Positions 35,681 through 45,722 of a stretch of DNA of 64,000 bases are shown in pieces (the stretch's first letter is position 1; every line of letters starts with the position of its first letter). This DNA is from Chinchilla lanigera (lineage: Eukaryota > Chordata > Mammalia > Rodentia > Chinchillidae), in NCBI RefSeq assembly GCF_000276665.1, contig NW_004955425.1, forward strand, positions 25,543,196 to 25,607,195, written 5' to 3'. The notes beneath the pieces were generated by a model. The model was not told the origin of the DNA, did no database searches, and saw nothing but the letters and a program-made list of their open reading frames with translations. Made by a program: the position numbers and the translations under genes.

Positions 35681-36404
35681 TCAGGATCTTGATACTTTAT
35701 TTGACATACCTCTCTGACATATATTCTCCTCCACAGGAAGCATGGACATCTTACCTGCTTCTTATATTTGGGCTAATAGTAAAGTTTCTTTCTTCTATCA
35801 AATAGACAGCTCAATAGTCACTAATTCTTTGCTCATTGTCTCCTAATAGTTTTTCTCTTCAACCCAACCAGTGAGCCACAATACCCCAAGGGAGTTGGAA
35901 AGCCCATAATCCCCTGTAGGCAGGTCTGTAGCCCCTTCCTGCTGGAAACAGCTATGGAAGACAGATTTCCACTGCCTGAGCACCCCATGAAGGATTACGG
36001 GGATTTGTGTCTCTCAGGGGGAAATGAGCTAGGAAGTTAGGGTGTGGCTAAAACTACCTGGGAAGGAGGCTGACAAGATTTTGGAGCATATGTGCAGAAT
36101 AGTTCTCAGAGCCCTGCATGTGGATGTCTCGTGAGAGCTCTTGCTGGTTATTGATAGGATGATCTGGGTGGATGTAAGTGTGAGAAATATGAAAAACAGT
36201 TGCCATTAGGAGCTTGCTACTGTATCTCCTTGTGATACCCCACCGTATACTCTAGGGTATATTTTTATTTTTTTCTACCTCTAATAAATGTGAAACCTTG
36301 CCACCATTTTCACTTGTCTCATTCAGTTCTTTGTTTGGGACAGAAATTGCCTTTAAGCAAAGACTCTGGTGCCCCAGAATCCACTAATACAATTACCCTA
36401 ATAT

Positions 36405-36540
36405 TTAGTAGCTTAAAACATCAAGAATGTATTATCTCACAGTTTCTGAGGGTCAGTAATATAGGAACATTTTAGCCAAATTGTTCTCTCATAAAGGCAT
36501 CCCCTAAACTGCAGCTATCTCAAGGCTGGATCAGGGCAGG
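36405..36540. repeat. Ancient mammalian interspersed repeat fragment
   Basis: TAGCTTAAAACATCAAGAATGTATTATCTCACAGTTTCTGAGGGTCAG matches an old family also present at 45225-45400. Name uncertain. Confidence 0.5.
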
Positions 36541-36889
36541 AAACTTCTCTTTCAGGCTCACTCACATATGTGTTAGCAGGCCTCTGTTCCTTGCTGGTTG
36601 TTGGCTGGAGACTCCAGGTACTTGCCACAGAACTGTTCCATAGGACTACCAGCAACCTGCCTGCTAGCTCAGAGTGGGCAATCCAAGAGAGAGAATGTAC
36701 CCAAAACAAACACTAGCATTTTTCATAAACTAATCTTAGAAACGGTATACGGCCATTTTTGCCATATTCTGTTAGTCTGTTAGTCTGTTAGTCTTCACCC
36801 TCTGAAGGTGAGAATTAACCTCCATTTCTTGAAGAAAGTGTTAAAAATCTTTAAGGAATATTTTTGGAACCACCACACTCAGGTCAACC

Positions 36890-37130
36890 CTCTCCTATAA
36901 GGTTTAAGCATTGCCTTAATTTTTTCACGGTACCTTGGTTCATGAACAGTTTTGTTTGCGAACGAGTGGTTCACAAACAAAAACGTTCTGCAGAATTGTG
37001 TTTTGTTTGCAAACTCCACACCTGGTGATGCACACAGCCATCGCCTTCTTTCCCACGTGAACACAGACGTGCCCTCTGCTTCAGACTTGGGGAACAGGTC
37101 AGTTTGTAAACCAGGGTGCCACTGTGTTTT
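36890..37130. mobile_element. Possible DNA-transposon relic
   Basis: CACGGTACCTTGGTTCATGAACAG followed by several GTTTGCGAAC- and GTTTGCAAAC-type palindromic phrases resembles ends of Tigger-type elements. Short and internally repetitive. Just upstream (36774-36794) is a small GTTAGTCT tandem. Confidence 0.4.
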
Positions 37131-37164
37131 CTAAAACACTAGGCAGTTGGCACATTTTTTATTT

Positions 37165-37290
37165 TCTGTCTTCCTCCTCTAAAATCTAAGCTCCATGAAG
37201 GACAGTTTCTTTGTTTTGCCTCCTGATAAATACTAAAGTACCTTGTGCATAGTAGGCATCCCACAAATATTTGTTGAATAAATAATGTGT
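37165..37290. repeat. L2-like 3' end
   Basis: AAGCTCCATGAAGGACAG, then TTGTGCATAGTAGGCATCC, then ACAAATATTTGTTGAATAAATAA is the classic L2 3' end pattern. Confidence 0.75.
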
Positions 37291-37805
37291 CAGTTCTCTG
37301 AAACAAAACCGAATTCTTTCCTTTGAAGAGACACTTGTGGATTTAGTCACTTGTATTAAGCTGTTTTTAATTTTAAAATGTCTCTAGATGTATTTACAAG
37401 GGCATTTGAGTATTACTATCTTTAATAAAAAAGGTTATTACCTTTGGAATTTTCCCTTTTTGCACAGAGAAGCTTAGTCTGGCAATCCTCCTAGATATGT
37501 GGTGAGTGAGTCTCCCTGCAAGTCCCGCTGTTCCCTCCAGTGGGAACCCGATGTAGGGGGGCAGTGGAAATCTGTTCTCTGCTAAAGCTCACTGTCTTCC
37601 TGGGAACAAATAATACAACTGTTACTGGGTTTTGGTGTGCTGGAGTTTTCTCTTCAGGTGATTTCTAGGTCCTTTCTGTCCAAGACAATGAATTGAATGA
37701 AAGAAGCATAAACAGTGGCAAGGTTTCCACACTTATTAAAGGTAAGGGGAAAAAACAGAAAGGTAGGGGGGAAATGGGGTCTGTAGAATGAGTTTGGGCT
37801 AGTAT

Positions 37806-37878
37806 TTTGTACCAGGAATCAAACTCAGGACCTCACATTTGCCCGGCAGGCACTGTGCCACTGAGCTATATCCCCAGC
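37806..37878 (-). repeat. ID SINE
   Basis: Antisense, short tail: TGTACCAGGAATCAAACTCAGG through GAGCTATATCCCCAGC. Confidence 0.85.
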
Positions 37879-37897
37879 AACATCCCCAATTTTTGCC

Positions 37898-38033
37898 AGG
37901 CATGGTGGTGCACACCTGTCATCCCAGCGCTCGGGAGGCTTAGGAAGGAGGGTTGCCACAAGTTCAAGGCCAGCTTCAGCCTCATAGTGAGTTCAAGGCC
38001 AGCTTGGACCTTGTCTCAAAAAACAAAAAAAAA
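37898..38033 (+). repeat. B1 SINE
   Basis: GCCAGGCATGGTGGTGCACACC to CTTGTCTCAAAAAACAAAAA, with the internal duplication (GTTCAAGGCCAGCTT twice) typical of rodent B1. Confidence 0.93.
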
Positions 38034-38419
38034 AACCATTCCCAACTTTGTCATTTACAAATTTTGGCTTTTCATATCTACTCATCTAACTGTACATCTG
38101 TGGGGCTGTTACAGTGAGGACTGGAGTTAATATATATAAAGTACCTCAGCACTGTACCTGGAGCTCAGTGTGACAGAGGGAGAACACAGCTGCTTACCAG
38201 AACTCACCATCTCATAATTTATACTAGTCAGTTGGTTTTACTAGAAAAGAGAGTCTTAAAACTGAGAGGGAATAAAGTCATCTTTCTTCTTTCCAGATTC
38301 TCTTAAGAACTGTGCCTGACAGAGTAGTTTCTGGAAAATACTTTTCTGCTCTTTAAGAGCCACATTTTAGAGAAGGCAGTGTCCCTTATGTTTTTAATAA
38401 CAACAGTAGTAGTAATGGA

Positions 38420-38600
38420 GTATTTTCTCTTCGCCAGGAATTCCTCTAAACTCAATACATGGATTTTGTTGTTTAATTTTGGCATGTATAGAAGCCAGGG
38501 GCTATTATTAGCATTTATTTGTGGATATTTGATGGAAGCAGACATTAAAAAACTTGCCAAAGGTCAGCCAACTGGTAAGCAGATGAATCAACATTAGAAG
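38420..38600. repeat. MIR-like repeat
   Basis: GATGGAAGCAGACATTAAAAAACTTGCCAAAGGTCAGCCAACTGGTAAG follows the MIR core and tail pattern. Diverged; a further MIR/L3-like trace lies at 38840-38960. Confidence 0.5.
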
Positions 38601-39489
38601 TCAGGAATGAGGCTCCAAAGAATGTACTCCTGTCCACTTTGTTTGACAGAATGACATTCTATGTGCCTTTCCTCCCCTGAATGAAGTGAATAATGCAAAT
38701 TGTAATTTGATTCCTGTTGTAAAAATTATTCCTAAGAAATAAATTAAATTACTCCAAATTATATCCTTGTTAAAGTATTTTACATCTCCAATATATAGTA
38801 TATGGAAGGAAATTTGCATTTTTGTGTATCACATCTAAGATATTCATTTATTCATTCTCTGAATACTTAGCAACTGTTCACTGAATACTTTCTATGTTCA
38901 AGCATTGTTTCTAGGCTTTTATCTCATGGCTAAATGCATATGTAGGTAATTATAGTTTCCACTTTCAGCATTTAAAGGAGGCAATGAAACATATACTAAA
39001 CACATTTATTATCAACCTAAGCTTTTTTAAAAAAAAATTACACCCTATATATTCATAATGTGATTGACGTTTTCCATGCATGTAAATTTTGCTTTGAAGA
39101 AAATGCAGCATCCAAACTAGTATCTTATTAATCAGACATATTAGGAAAAGATGACATGCCTTACAAGAATAATCTACTGAATGAAAAACACATATCTGGA
39201 TATACACACAGAAAAAATAAAAAGTATTGAGTTCAGTGTTCATCTTTAATATTAGTTATTTTGTTGGATCTATTTGCTTTTCCTGTAGAAATGTTACTAT
39301 CTCTCAATATAGTATTTGGTTTCTAATAAATATGGAAGTGTGGATTACAAAAACATTGTTGTGCCAATTTTAATATAAATATTTACATAATTTTACCTGT
39401 TTCAACTTGGTTTTTCTCACAGCAAACTTTGTGAGCTTTAGAAGTCTAGAATCTGACCAGTAGAAGCTATTTTTTCTTTTTGTTTACAG

Positions 39490-39542
39490 ATCAAAGGAAA
39501 AGCACTGGCCCAGGAGATGAAGATGATGTACATCAGCACAAG
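39490..39542 (+). CDS. ANKRD31: ANKRD31 short linker exon
   Basis: 53 nt, phase 1 in and phase 0 out, with a TTTGTTTACAG acceptor and an AAG|GTATAT donor. It encodes an acidic linker, DQRKSTGPGDEDDVHQHK. Its phases match the exons on both sides. Confidence 0.85.
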
Positions 39543-40378
39543 GTATATCTATACTTAGTAATAAATATTTTTATAGGAATAGAACTGTTGGCTACTTTGT
39601 AGATTATCAGAAGGAAAAGAAAGGCTTTTGAAGCACTAGTCAGGAGCAGTGATTTCACTTGTAGTTTTAAGACATTACGGAATAATTACCTGAGAATCAG
39701 AGTGTTCTAGGCTGTCCATCTGAGAAACAGTTGAGTAAATGTAGCATGTCTGGGCGTGCTGAGGTACTGGTAGTCATTTCCATTCTCTTTCTTTTCATCA
39801 AGCTTGTAGCTTATTGTCCATGACAAATTTCCCCTGGTGTAAGCATAGTACAGGAATCAAAGGTATCATCGCATCCCTTCAAACTATTCATAGCAGGTTG
39901 TTATTGTTCATCTGTGACAAGTAAGAGGAAGCAGTGTTCCTGTACTCTTAGCAGCACAGCCCATAGTCAGATTTTCAGACAGACTGATTTAGGAGTACAT
40001 CTGTCCTGTAGTTATTAAGTTCCTTCTTAATTGCTCTACCTGTAGTTCTCCCAGATAACAGAAACTCTCCTAATTCTAGTTATGTAACACATGGAAGAGG
40101 AAAATGTTTTTCTAAAACATTCTTGTAAAGCTTCCTTTTAAAGGAAACTTTTGTCTGATTTAGTTTAAAGACTATAAAAATCAAGTAGCGTACAATGTTT
40201 TATTATACTTAGTATTATATATTAAATATCATTTTGTATATATTCCAGCAAGTCCTGGGTTAGAGAAAATAATAAAATTGAATGCAACAACTGTTTGACT
40301 AATCAGAAACCCAGATTAAATTCAATAAAGATCTTTACCTGAAAATGAAAAACTAACTATATATTTTTGTCTCTATAG
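39543..40378. other. ANKRD31: ANKRD31 intron
   Basis: 836 bp. No repeat family or other feature is recognised. Confidence 0.75.
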
Positions 40379-41858
40379 AAACCAAAATTTAGTCCTAAAA
40401 ATCATACTGGGTTTGTTTGTAATGAAAATTCCAGTAGTCCAAAGCCAGAACATGTAGAAGTCAATAAAAGAAGCAAAGAAGGTGTATTTATAAATGAAGA
40501 TGTATATGAACATTATCCCCAAAATTCCAGAATCACAAGATTTGGTAAATCCAAGGATAAGCAGTCAACTCTTAACCAAACACACTCGAGAGGACTCAGA
40601 AAGGGCAGTCTTTGTAATCGCAAAGATACCAGTGCAAATGTGTCTAAAGTTAAAGGAAGAAAGAACACACAAGATAAAAGAACTCAATCAGATGACAGAG
40701 AATGCAGTTCAGGACAGGCAATAGCTGTCTCTTCTTCTAGGAGAATAAACAGCTTGGTTACTTGTCAGCAGGATATTCCCCAAACCCTTAATGGCCTTCC
40801 AGAAGAGTCATATGAACCTTCCAGCCCAACTCTGTCAAGCCTGAAAGATGGATTAGGTAACAAAGATGAGGTTTATTCAATTTCCAAAGAGGTACATACC
40901 CACCATCTCAATTTATTAGAAGGTCAAGAAATACAGTTCTTGGGGTTAGATTATCTTGACCAAACTGAAGCTGGTTCTTTCTCTGGACGTTCGTTACATA
41001 AAGAAGTCAACTTACCACTTGTTTCTGCAGATCCGCAGCCTCATGTTTACCAAGAACAACAGACTACCCCTGACAAATCTCATAAAAATAGTAACTCAGG
41101 TAAAAAAAATAAGACCTTTAATAAATGGGAAAGTTCTTTCCTATCCTTTATAAAGGATAATTATGATGATTGCTCTATCTCTGAGAAGGCTGTAACATCT
41201 AGAATGGTGATATGTTCTACAGTATGCAAAAACATCTATGAAGGGAATTTAAGAAATAGAGAAGAAGGGGATTTTCTGCAGTTTTTACCTTCAGAAGTCC
41301 ATTTTTTACAGGAAAATGAATTAAGAGAAGGCTTTCTAACTACACTTCCACAACAGGAAGCTGTTAACTTTTCTGATTTAGGTAAGGTAGTAATTTCCGA
41401 ACAACGTGTTGCCAATTATGAACAGTGCATAGGTGGAACTTCTTTTGACCACTCAGTTGGCAGTACTGAGCAAACTTCCCTGGCGTGTACAAGGACACTT
41501 TCCATACAAGAAGTTTTGAAGTTGACTACTCATGTGGAGTTATTAAAAAAGCCTCAAGATAATAGCCCCAGAGAATTGGCTTCTTTAATGAATCAAACAG
41601 ACGCACATATTATGGAAAAGGTAATGAAAGAAGACACTGAAAGGAATTACAGTGACAACGACCAAAAACAAAGGCTTTTCCCAACTGCTGTTCACTGTCA
41701 AGAAATAGAAATAACTAATGTTGAAATAGAGAAACCAGACCTTCCAGAGAGTGAGCCTATGCCTGATACAAATCTTTGTTCCACTCACAATGTGAATAAA
41801 GAATTGACTGACATCTCAGAATTTAATCAGAAAGAGAAGGAAATTTCTCACAAACCAG
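40379..41858 (+). CDS. ANKRD31: ANKRD31 large linker exon
   Basis: 1480 nt, phase 0 in and phase 1 out, with a GTCTCTATAG acceptor and a CAG|GTATTA donor. It is open for all 493 codons; the frame runs on into the intron to 41917. The product is a polar, Ser/Lys/Glu-rich, low-complexity segment without a recognised fold, the long linker between the two ankyrin blocks (examples: KPKFSPKNHTGFVCNENSSS at the start, FNQKEKEISHKP at the end). An exon this long staying open in AT-rich sequence argues that the gene was under constraint until recently or still is here. Confidence 0.92.
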
Positions 41859-42345
41859 GTATTAGTACTATTGCTCAATCTGTACACATTTCCTATAAAA
41901 CTTACTTATTTTTATGAAAGATTTCCAACTGAATTCCACTTAGCCAGTGCCCAAACTGAAAAGAATGAGACTATGTGGGTCATGATTTGGGATGCCACTA
42001 AGCCTAGTAGTTAAGTAATAATATTTACTTTGAAAGCCACTTATTATAAAAGTTATTGCTCAGCTGATAGTGTATAGAAGCTGGCAAACAGGATATCTGT
42101 TAATTTTTATGATTCTTTTTAACACAGTGCTTATTTAATATGAGGAAACCTAACAACATTTCACAGTAGGGATTGTTAGCTCAACTGTGCATTACAACCA
42201 GAAAAGTTGGTTACATAAAAACATGTTAAAAGCTTCCATTCCCTTAAATAGTACTACTTGAAACAAATTTCTAAAAACATGAATTTTCTTGTCATATAAC
42301 CATTAAGGAGAAGTATAATAGTGATACTGTAAAATATTTTTTCAG
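41859..42345. other. ANKRD31: ANKRD31 intron
   Basis: 487 bp. Nothing recognised besides splice signals. Confidence 0.75.
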
Positions 42346-42516
42346 ATGAGGAATTAACTAATAATATCAACGAAGATGAAAACATTGTAACAAATTGTCT
42401 GGAGAAAAAAGAAAAAATTGATTCAGGAATTTACATTACTCCTCATGTCCAAGAACATGAAAAAGACCAGAATTTCGGAAAAAGACAAAGTCTCTTGAAA
42501 GCTACGTGTAACCAAG
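42346..42516 (+). CDS. ANKRD31: ANKRD31 linker exon
   Basis: 171 nt, phase 1 on both sides, with an ATATTTTTTCAG acceptor and an AAG|GTTTGT donor. It is open and encodes a polar linker (DEELTNNINEDENIVTNC through KRQSLLKATCNQ). As a multiple of three with equal phases, it could be skipped without a frameshift. Confidence 0.85.
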
Positions 42517-43088
42517 GTTTGTATAGTTGTATAGGTAAAAGTTTTGTCAAACCCAATGACCAAGTCTCCTTGAAAGAATTTCTAAGCTTTGAAGTTGCAC
42601 TATTTTTTTAAGTCATTCACTATTATAAAATTATTACAGCTATATTTGTTAAGGCATTACTTGAGAATCCATTAGACTTTGGATATGTTCTTGTCATATT
42701 TCTGACTATTCCAGTTTGCTCTGTCAGGAGGTAAAATAAACAGCAGAAACATCAAGAATATTCATTAGGAGCAGCAGTGGTGAACTGTCTGAGATTCCTT
42801 AAGTACTTCCAGTCATTTTAACTTAAGGAATATTAAAGAAGCATTGCCACTAGATTCTTTGTGTCAGACAAATGATTTGCCCTGTGGGAAGCTATTTCTT
42901 CTTTGATGGTTTTTAGGGCTAGTTCTGTGTTGAAAAATAAACCTGGGCCACTTCAGGTTAAACATTAAGCATTGAAAAGATGATTTACAGTGTTAAGAGG
43001 TAGGGCAGCTGATAAAATCAGTTCTCTGTGAACATTGTCCTGTTTTTCCCCCTTTTACGTAAAATGAAGCCCTTCTTACATATCCTGT

Positions 43089-43640
43089 AGTGGGTTGAAT
43101 GATGGCCCTAAAAACACATCTACTTCCTAACCCCTGGAACTCTTAAATATTACTGTATATGGTAAAAGATTGGATATTAACATTTTTGGAAAAAGAATAT
43201 TTGAGATGAAGTAGATCATCCTGGATAATCCCAGTGGACCTAAATTAATGACAGATATCCTTATTATAAGAGGAAAGTAGAGAGAGACTTGAGACACAGC
43301 AGAAAGACAAAGGAACGATATAGCTGTCAACAAAGGAAGCTGAGGAATAGTGACAGTCTTCACAAACTGGAAGGAGCACACAAGCATCTACACTAGAGCT
43401 TCCACAGGATATGCAGCCCTGCAGACATCTCAGTTTTGGACTTTAGCTTTCTCCTGATGGTGACAAAATGAATTTCTCTTTTTTTTTTTTTGGTACTGGG
43501 AATCAAACTCAGGACCTTGTGCTTGCCAGGCAGGTGCTGTGCCACAGAGCTATCTCCCCGGCCCTGAATTTCTGTTCTTTTAAGCCACTCAGCTTATGGT
43601 AATTTGTTACAGGTGGCATTGAAATACTTCTCTAGTAATA
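43089..43640 (+). mobile_element. MLT1-type LTR
   Basis: GAATGATGGCCCTAAAAACA, then CTTATTATAAGAGGAAAGTAG, then CACAGGATATGCAGCCCTGC, then TTTAAGCCACTCAGCTTATGGTAATTTGTTACAG follow the MLT1 consensus order. Split by the ID at 43478-43564. Confidence 0.85.
43478..43564 (-). repeat. ID SINE
   Basis: Antisense, with a T-run tail. The duplication TGAATTTCT lies at 43469-43477 and 43565-43573. Confidence 0.92.
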
Positions 43641-43883
43641 CACTTAACTGCCTGTAAATGTAATATTTATTACATGCTGTCATTCCACTAAGCCACTAGA
43701 GCAGAGAAATGAACTTCCTGAGAAATAACAATTTTAGATATGATATCCAGGAATTCCCTAATACAGAGGTTAATTTATTTCCTTATCACCCAACAGTGAA
43801 TTCAGCCAGGTTCTGAACTCTGTTGCATTCCCCTTACCCTTTACAGGTTTCCAATCACATTCCATTTTCTCTCATTGAAACAG

Positions 43884-43931
43884 AAACAGCCAAAGATCAA
43901 CAGGTATTTGTGGAAAGCCCCAATATGAAAG
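43884..43931 (+). CDS. ANKRD31: ANKRD31 linker exon (3' end uncertain)
   Basis: Phase 1 in after an ATTGAAACAG acceptor. It reads ETAKDQQVFVESPNMK and could end at AAAG|GTAAAAG (43931, phase 1), which chains to the 16-nt micro-exon. The frame stays open past this donor to a TAG at 44060-44062 through basic, protein-like residues (for example SSRRIGKYLKFEKKDEQSE), so a longer exon cut short by the TAG is a real alternative. Further coding-like traces in shifted frames continue to about 44340. Confidence 0.6.
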
Positions 43932-44340
43932 GTAAAAGTGAGCTAAATAGACCAAGAGAACCCAGAAAAAAAACAAGCAGTAGAAGAATTGGGAAATACC
44001 TGAAATTTGAAAAAAAAGATGAACAATCAGAGACCAGTTCTAAATTTTTAGGTGTTAAATAGCATAAATTTAAAGAGATACACAGGCACAGTTAGATGGT
44101 AAGGCCTTATAAACCTTATATAAAGGACGAAAAAAGAAAAACTGGGAGAATAAGAAAGTTGGGTGAACACTCACTCCAGGAAGCCTAAGGAAAACAATGA
44201 AAGTAAGAATCATCAAAAAAATAACACAAGAAATGAAGGACAGGGGTTTCTATAGTGAGAGGCCCATTAAGCATCCAGTACAATGAACAGCATACTGCAC
44301 TATACATTTCAGAACAAAAATGAAAAGATTCTAAAACCTC
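43932..44340 (+). pseudogene. Possible decayed extension of the ANKRD31 exon
   Basis: Continues the preceding frame to TAG at 44060. Beyond it, fragments such as RKPKENNESKNHQKNNTRNE (about 44190-44250) and RGPLSIQYNEQHTALYISEQ (about 44260-44320) lie in different frames, as in a coding exon hit by indels and stops. It might equally be intron. Confidence 0.35.
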
Positions 44341-44597
44341 CCAGAGAGGAAAAACAGATCATATATGAAGGAACAAATTATAGTATTTCTCAATAGCATT
44401 GTACGTATTAATAGTACAGTGTGAATCCAAACTACTTTAAAGGAGGGTTAGTGTGAGTACTGTTTGTCTCCTTCTGAGCTTTTGCCAGATACCAAAATTT
44501 TCGTTAAATCCTATGGAGACTTAGGATGGTAGTAACATTCGGTAGTTTTAAAATTTTTGCTCCAAAATCTTTTATCATCTGGCTGTCTTTGCTGCAG

Positions 44598-44613
44598 ATA
44601 CACCAGAAACAAG
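44598..44613 (+). CDS. ANKRD31: Predicted ANKRD31 16-nt micro-exon
   Basis: ATACACCAGAAACAAG lies between a good acceptor (GGCTGTCTTTGCTGCAG) and a GTAAAAG donor. Entering in phase 1 and leaving in phase 2, it bridges 43931 and 47217 exactly and yields D-TPET-R at the joins. This is inference from phase and splice signals only. Confidence 0.45.
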
Positions 44614-44736
44614 GTAAAAGGATTTGTGGCATCAACAATAAAAATTACTAGGAGAGATTTTCAATTTAAATGTGTAATCTGCAGGCCAGAAATCTTAGAT
44701 ATTTTATAATTTTAAAATATATTCTCCCTCTCTGCC

Positions 44737-44740
<4 letters not shown>

Positions 44741-44771
<31 letters not shown>
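44741..44771. repeat. (TG)n microsatellite
   Basis: About 15 uninterrupted TG units. Confidence 0.95.
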
Positions 44772-44773
<2 letters not shown>

Positions 44774-45023
44774 TGTGTCTTCTTCCAGTAAAGAATTCAT
44801 GAGTGTGATTATGCAATTCTCTTTAAAAAACAGTATATTTTAGTCTGGATGTCAGTGGAAGGTAGCTATAGTCTGCCCTGTGAATCAACAATCCATGAGT
44901 TGGAGAATAATCATTTAATCTTTTTATCTCTCACTCTTAAAATTGTATTGTGGCTCCTGGCATTTAGGAAATACAGTAAGAAAGTTTTTATGGTTTCATG
45001 CAGTGAATTTTTTTTCTTTAAAG

Positions 45024-45127
45024 ATGGGGTAGATATCTATGTTACTTAGGCTGTCCTTAAACCCAAGATTCTCCTGCTTCAGCCTCTCCAGTGTCTGGGA
45101 CTACAGATGTGTGCTGCCACTCCCAGC
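45024..45127 (-). repeat. B1-like SINE
   Basis: Antisense: TTACTTAGGCTGTCCTTAAAC, then TTCAGCCTCTCCAGTGTCTGGGAC, then GCTGCCACTCCCAGCTTAAT. Confidence 0.75.
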
Positions 45128-45129
45128 TT

Positions 45130-45215
45130 AATGCAATGATTCTCAAACCTTAGGTTACATCAAAATCATCTCAAGAGCTTAAACAGATTTCTGGGCCCCA
45201 CTCTCAGAGAGTCTG
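45130..45215. mobile_element. MER5-type hAT transposon fragment
   Basis: GCAATGATTCTCAAACCTTAGG, then CATCAAAATCATCTC, then CTGGGCCCCACTCTCAGAGAG follow the MER5A/B pattern. A second half-like piece (AGAGAATTTGCATTTCTAGG, then GGTACTGCTGA) lies at 46190-46300. Confidence 0.65.
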
Positions 45216-45224
45216 ATATAGTAT

Positions 45225-45400
45225 GTATCTTAGTTGTCTCTGTTGCTGTGTAATAAATTATCACTAGTTTAAAGCAACACACATTTATTATCTCCTGGTT
45301 TCTGTAAGGCAGGAAATAAGTATGGCTTAACAGGTCATCTGACAGGATCTTCAGTAGGCTGCAGTCAAGGTGTTGATGAGGACCACATCTCATCTGAAAG
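45225..45400. repeat. Ancient mammalian interspersed repeat
   Basis: TTGTCTCTGTTGCTGTGTAATAAATTATCACTAGTTTAAAGCAACACACATTTATTATCTC is a well-known old repeat pattern; relative at 36405-36540. Family name not assigned. Confidence 0.55.
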
Positions 45401-45625
45401 CTGGCCTGGGGAAGGGTACACCCCCAGCTCCTGTGGTTATTGACAGAACTTACTTCCTGGAGAGTGCTTGGCTTGAGGGCCTCAGTTCCTTACTGATCCT
45501 GCTGCATGGGCTTCTGCAACATGGCTCTTTGCTTTATTTTGCAAAGCATACAAACTGAACGCAGTAGAGTGAGTCTCCAGCAGGAGGGAAATGTTAAACC
45601 TGATCAAGGAAGTGAAATGCCTTTA

Positions 45626-45722
45626 GCAGGTCTTTTTTTGGGGCTGGGGGTTGCCGGGAATCAAACTCAGGACCTTGCACTTGCCAGGCAAGTGCTATGC
45701 CACTGAGCTACTTCCCCAGCCC
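45626..45722 (-). repeat. ID SINE with inverted head
   Basis: Antisense ID body (GCCGGGAATCAAACTCAGG through CTTCCCCAGCCC). In place of its tail is a sense-orientation GGGGCTGGGGG. The duplication GTGAAATGCCTTTA (about 45612-45625 and 45723-45736) encloses both parts. Confidence 0.8.

Larger units (their letters stand above)
30780..36290 (+). mobile_element. Class I ERV, degenerate and internally deleted
   Basis: LTR/leader-like sequence (30780-32420), gag pieces (32560-33600), RNase H (33830-34380), integrase (34500-35480) and a probable 3' LTR (35700-36290, with AATAAA near 36282) lie in proviral order. A phrase at about 30937-31007 recurs at 32330-32400 (CACAAGAAGCTGGA, then TGGCGCACTCAAC or a variant), suggesting two related LTR or leader segments. 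No protease or RT is found between gag and RNase H. Many stops are present. The element is in the same orientation as the host gene. Confidence 0.78.
29687..39489. other. ANKRD31: ANKRD31 9.8 kb intron
   Basis: Holds a plus-strand ERV, five ID elements, a B1, an L2 end and MIR-like segments, listed separately. I recognise nothing in 29700-30470, 37290-37800, 38040-38400 or 38960-39480 beyond AT-rich intron. Confidence 0.8.
42517..43883. other. ANKRD31: ANKRD31 intron
   Basis: Contains an old MLT1 LTR interrupted by an antisense ID. 42517-43085 shows nothing recognisable. Confidence 0.7.
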
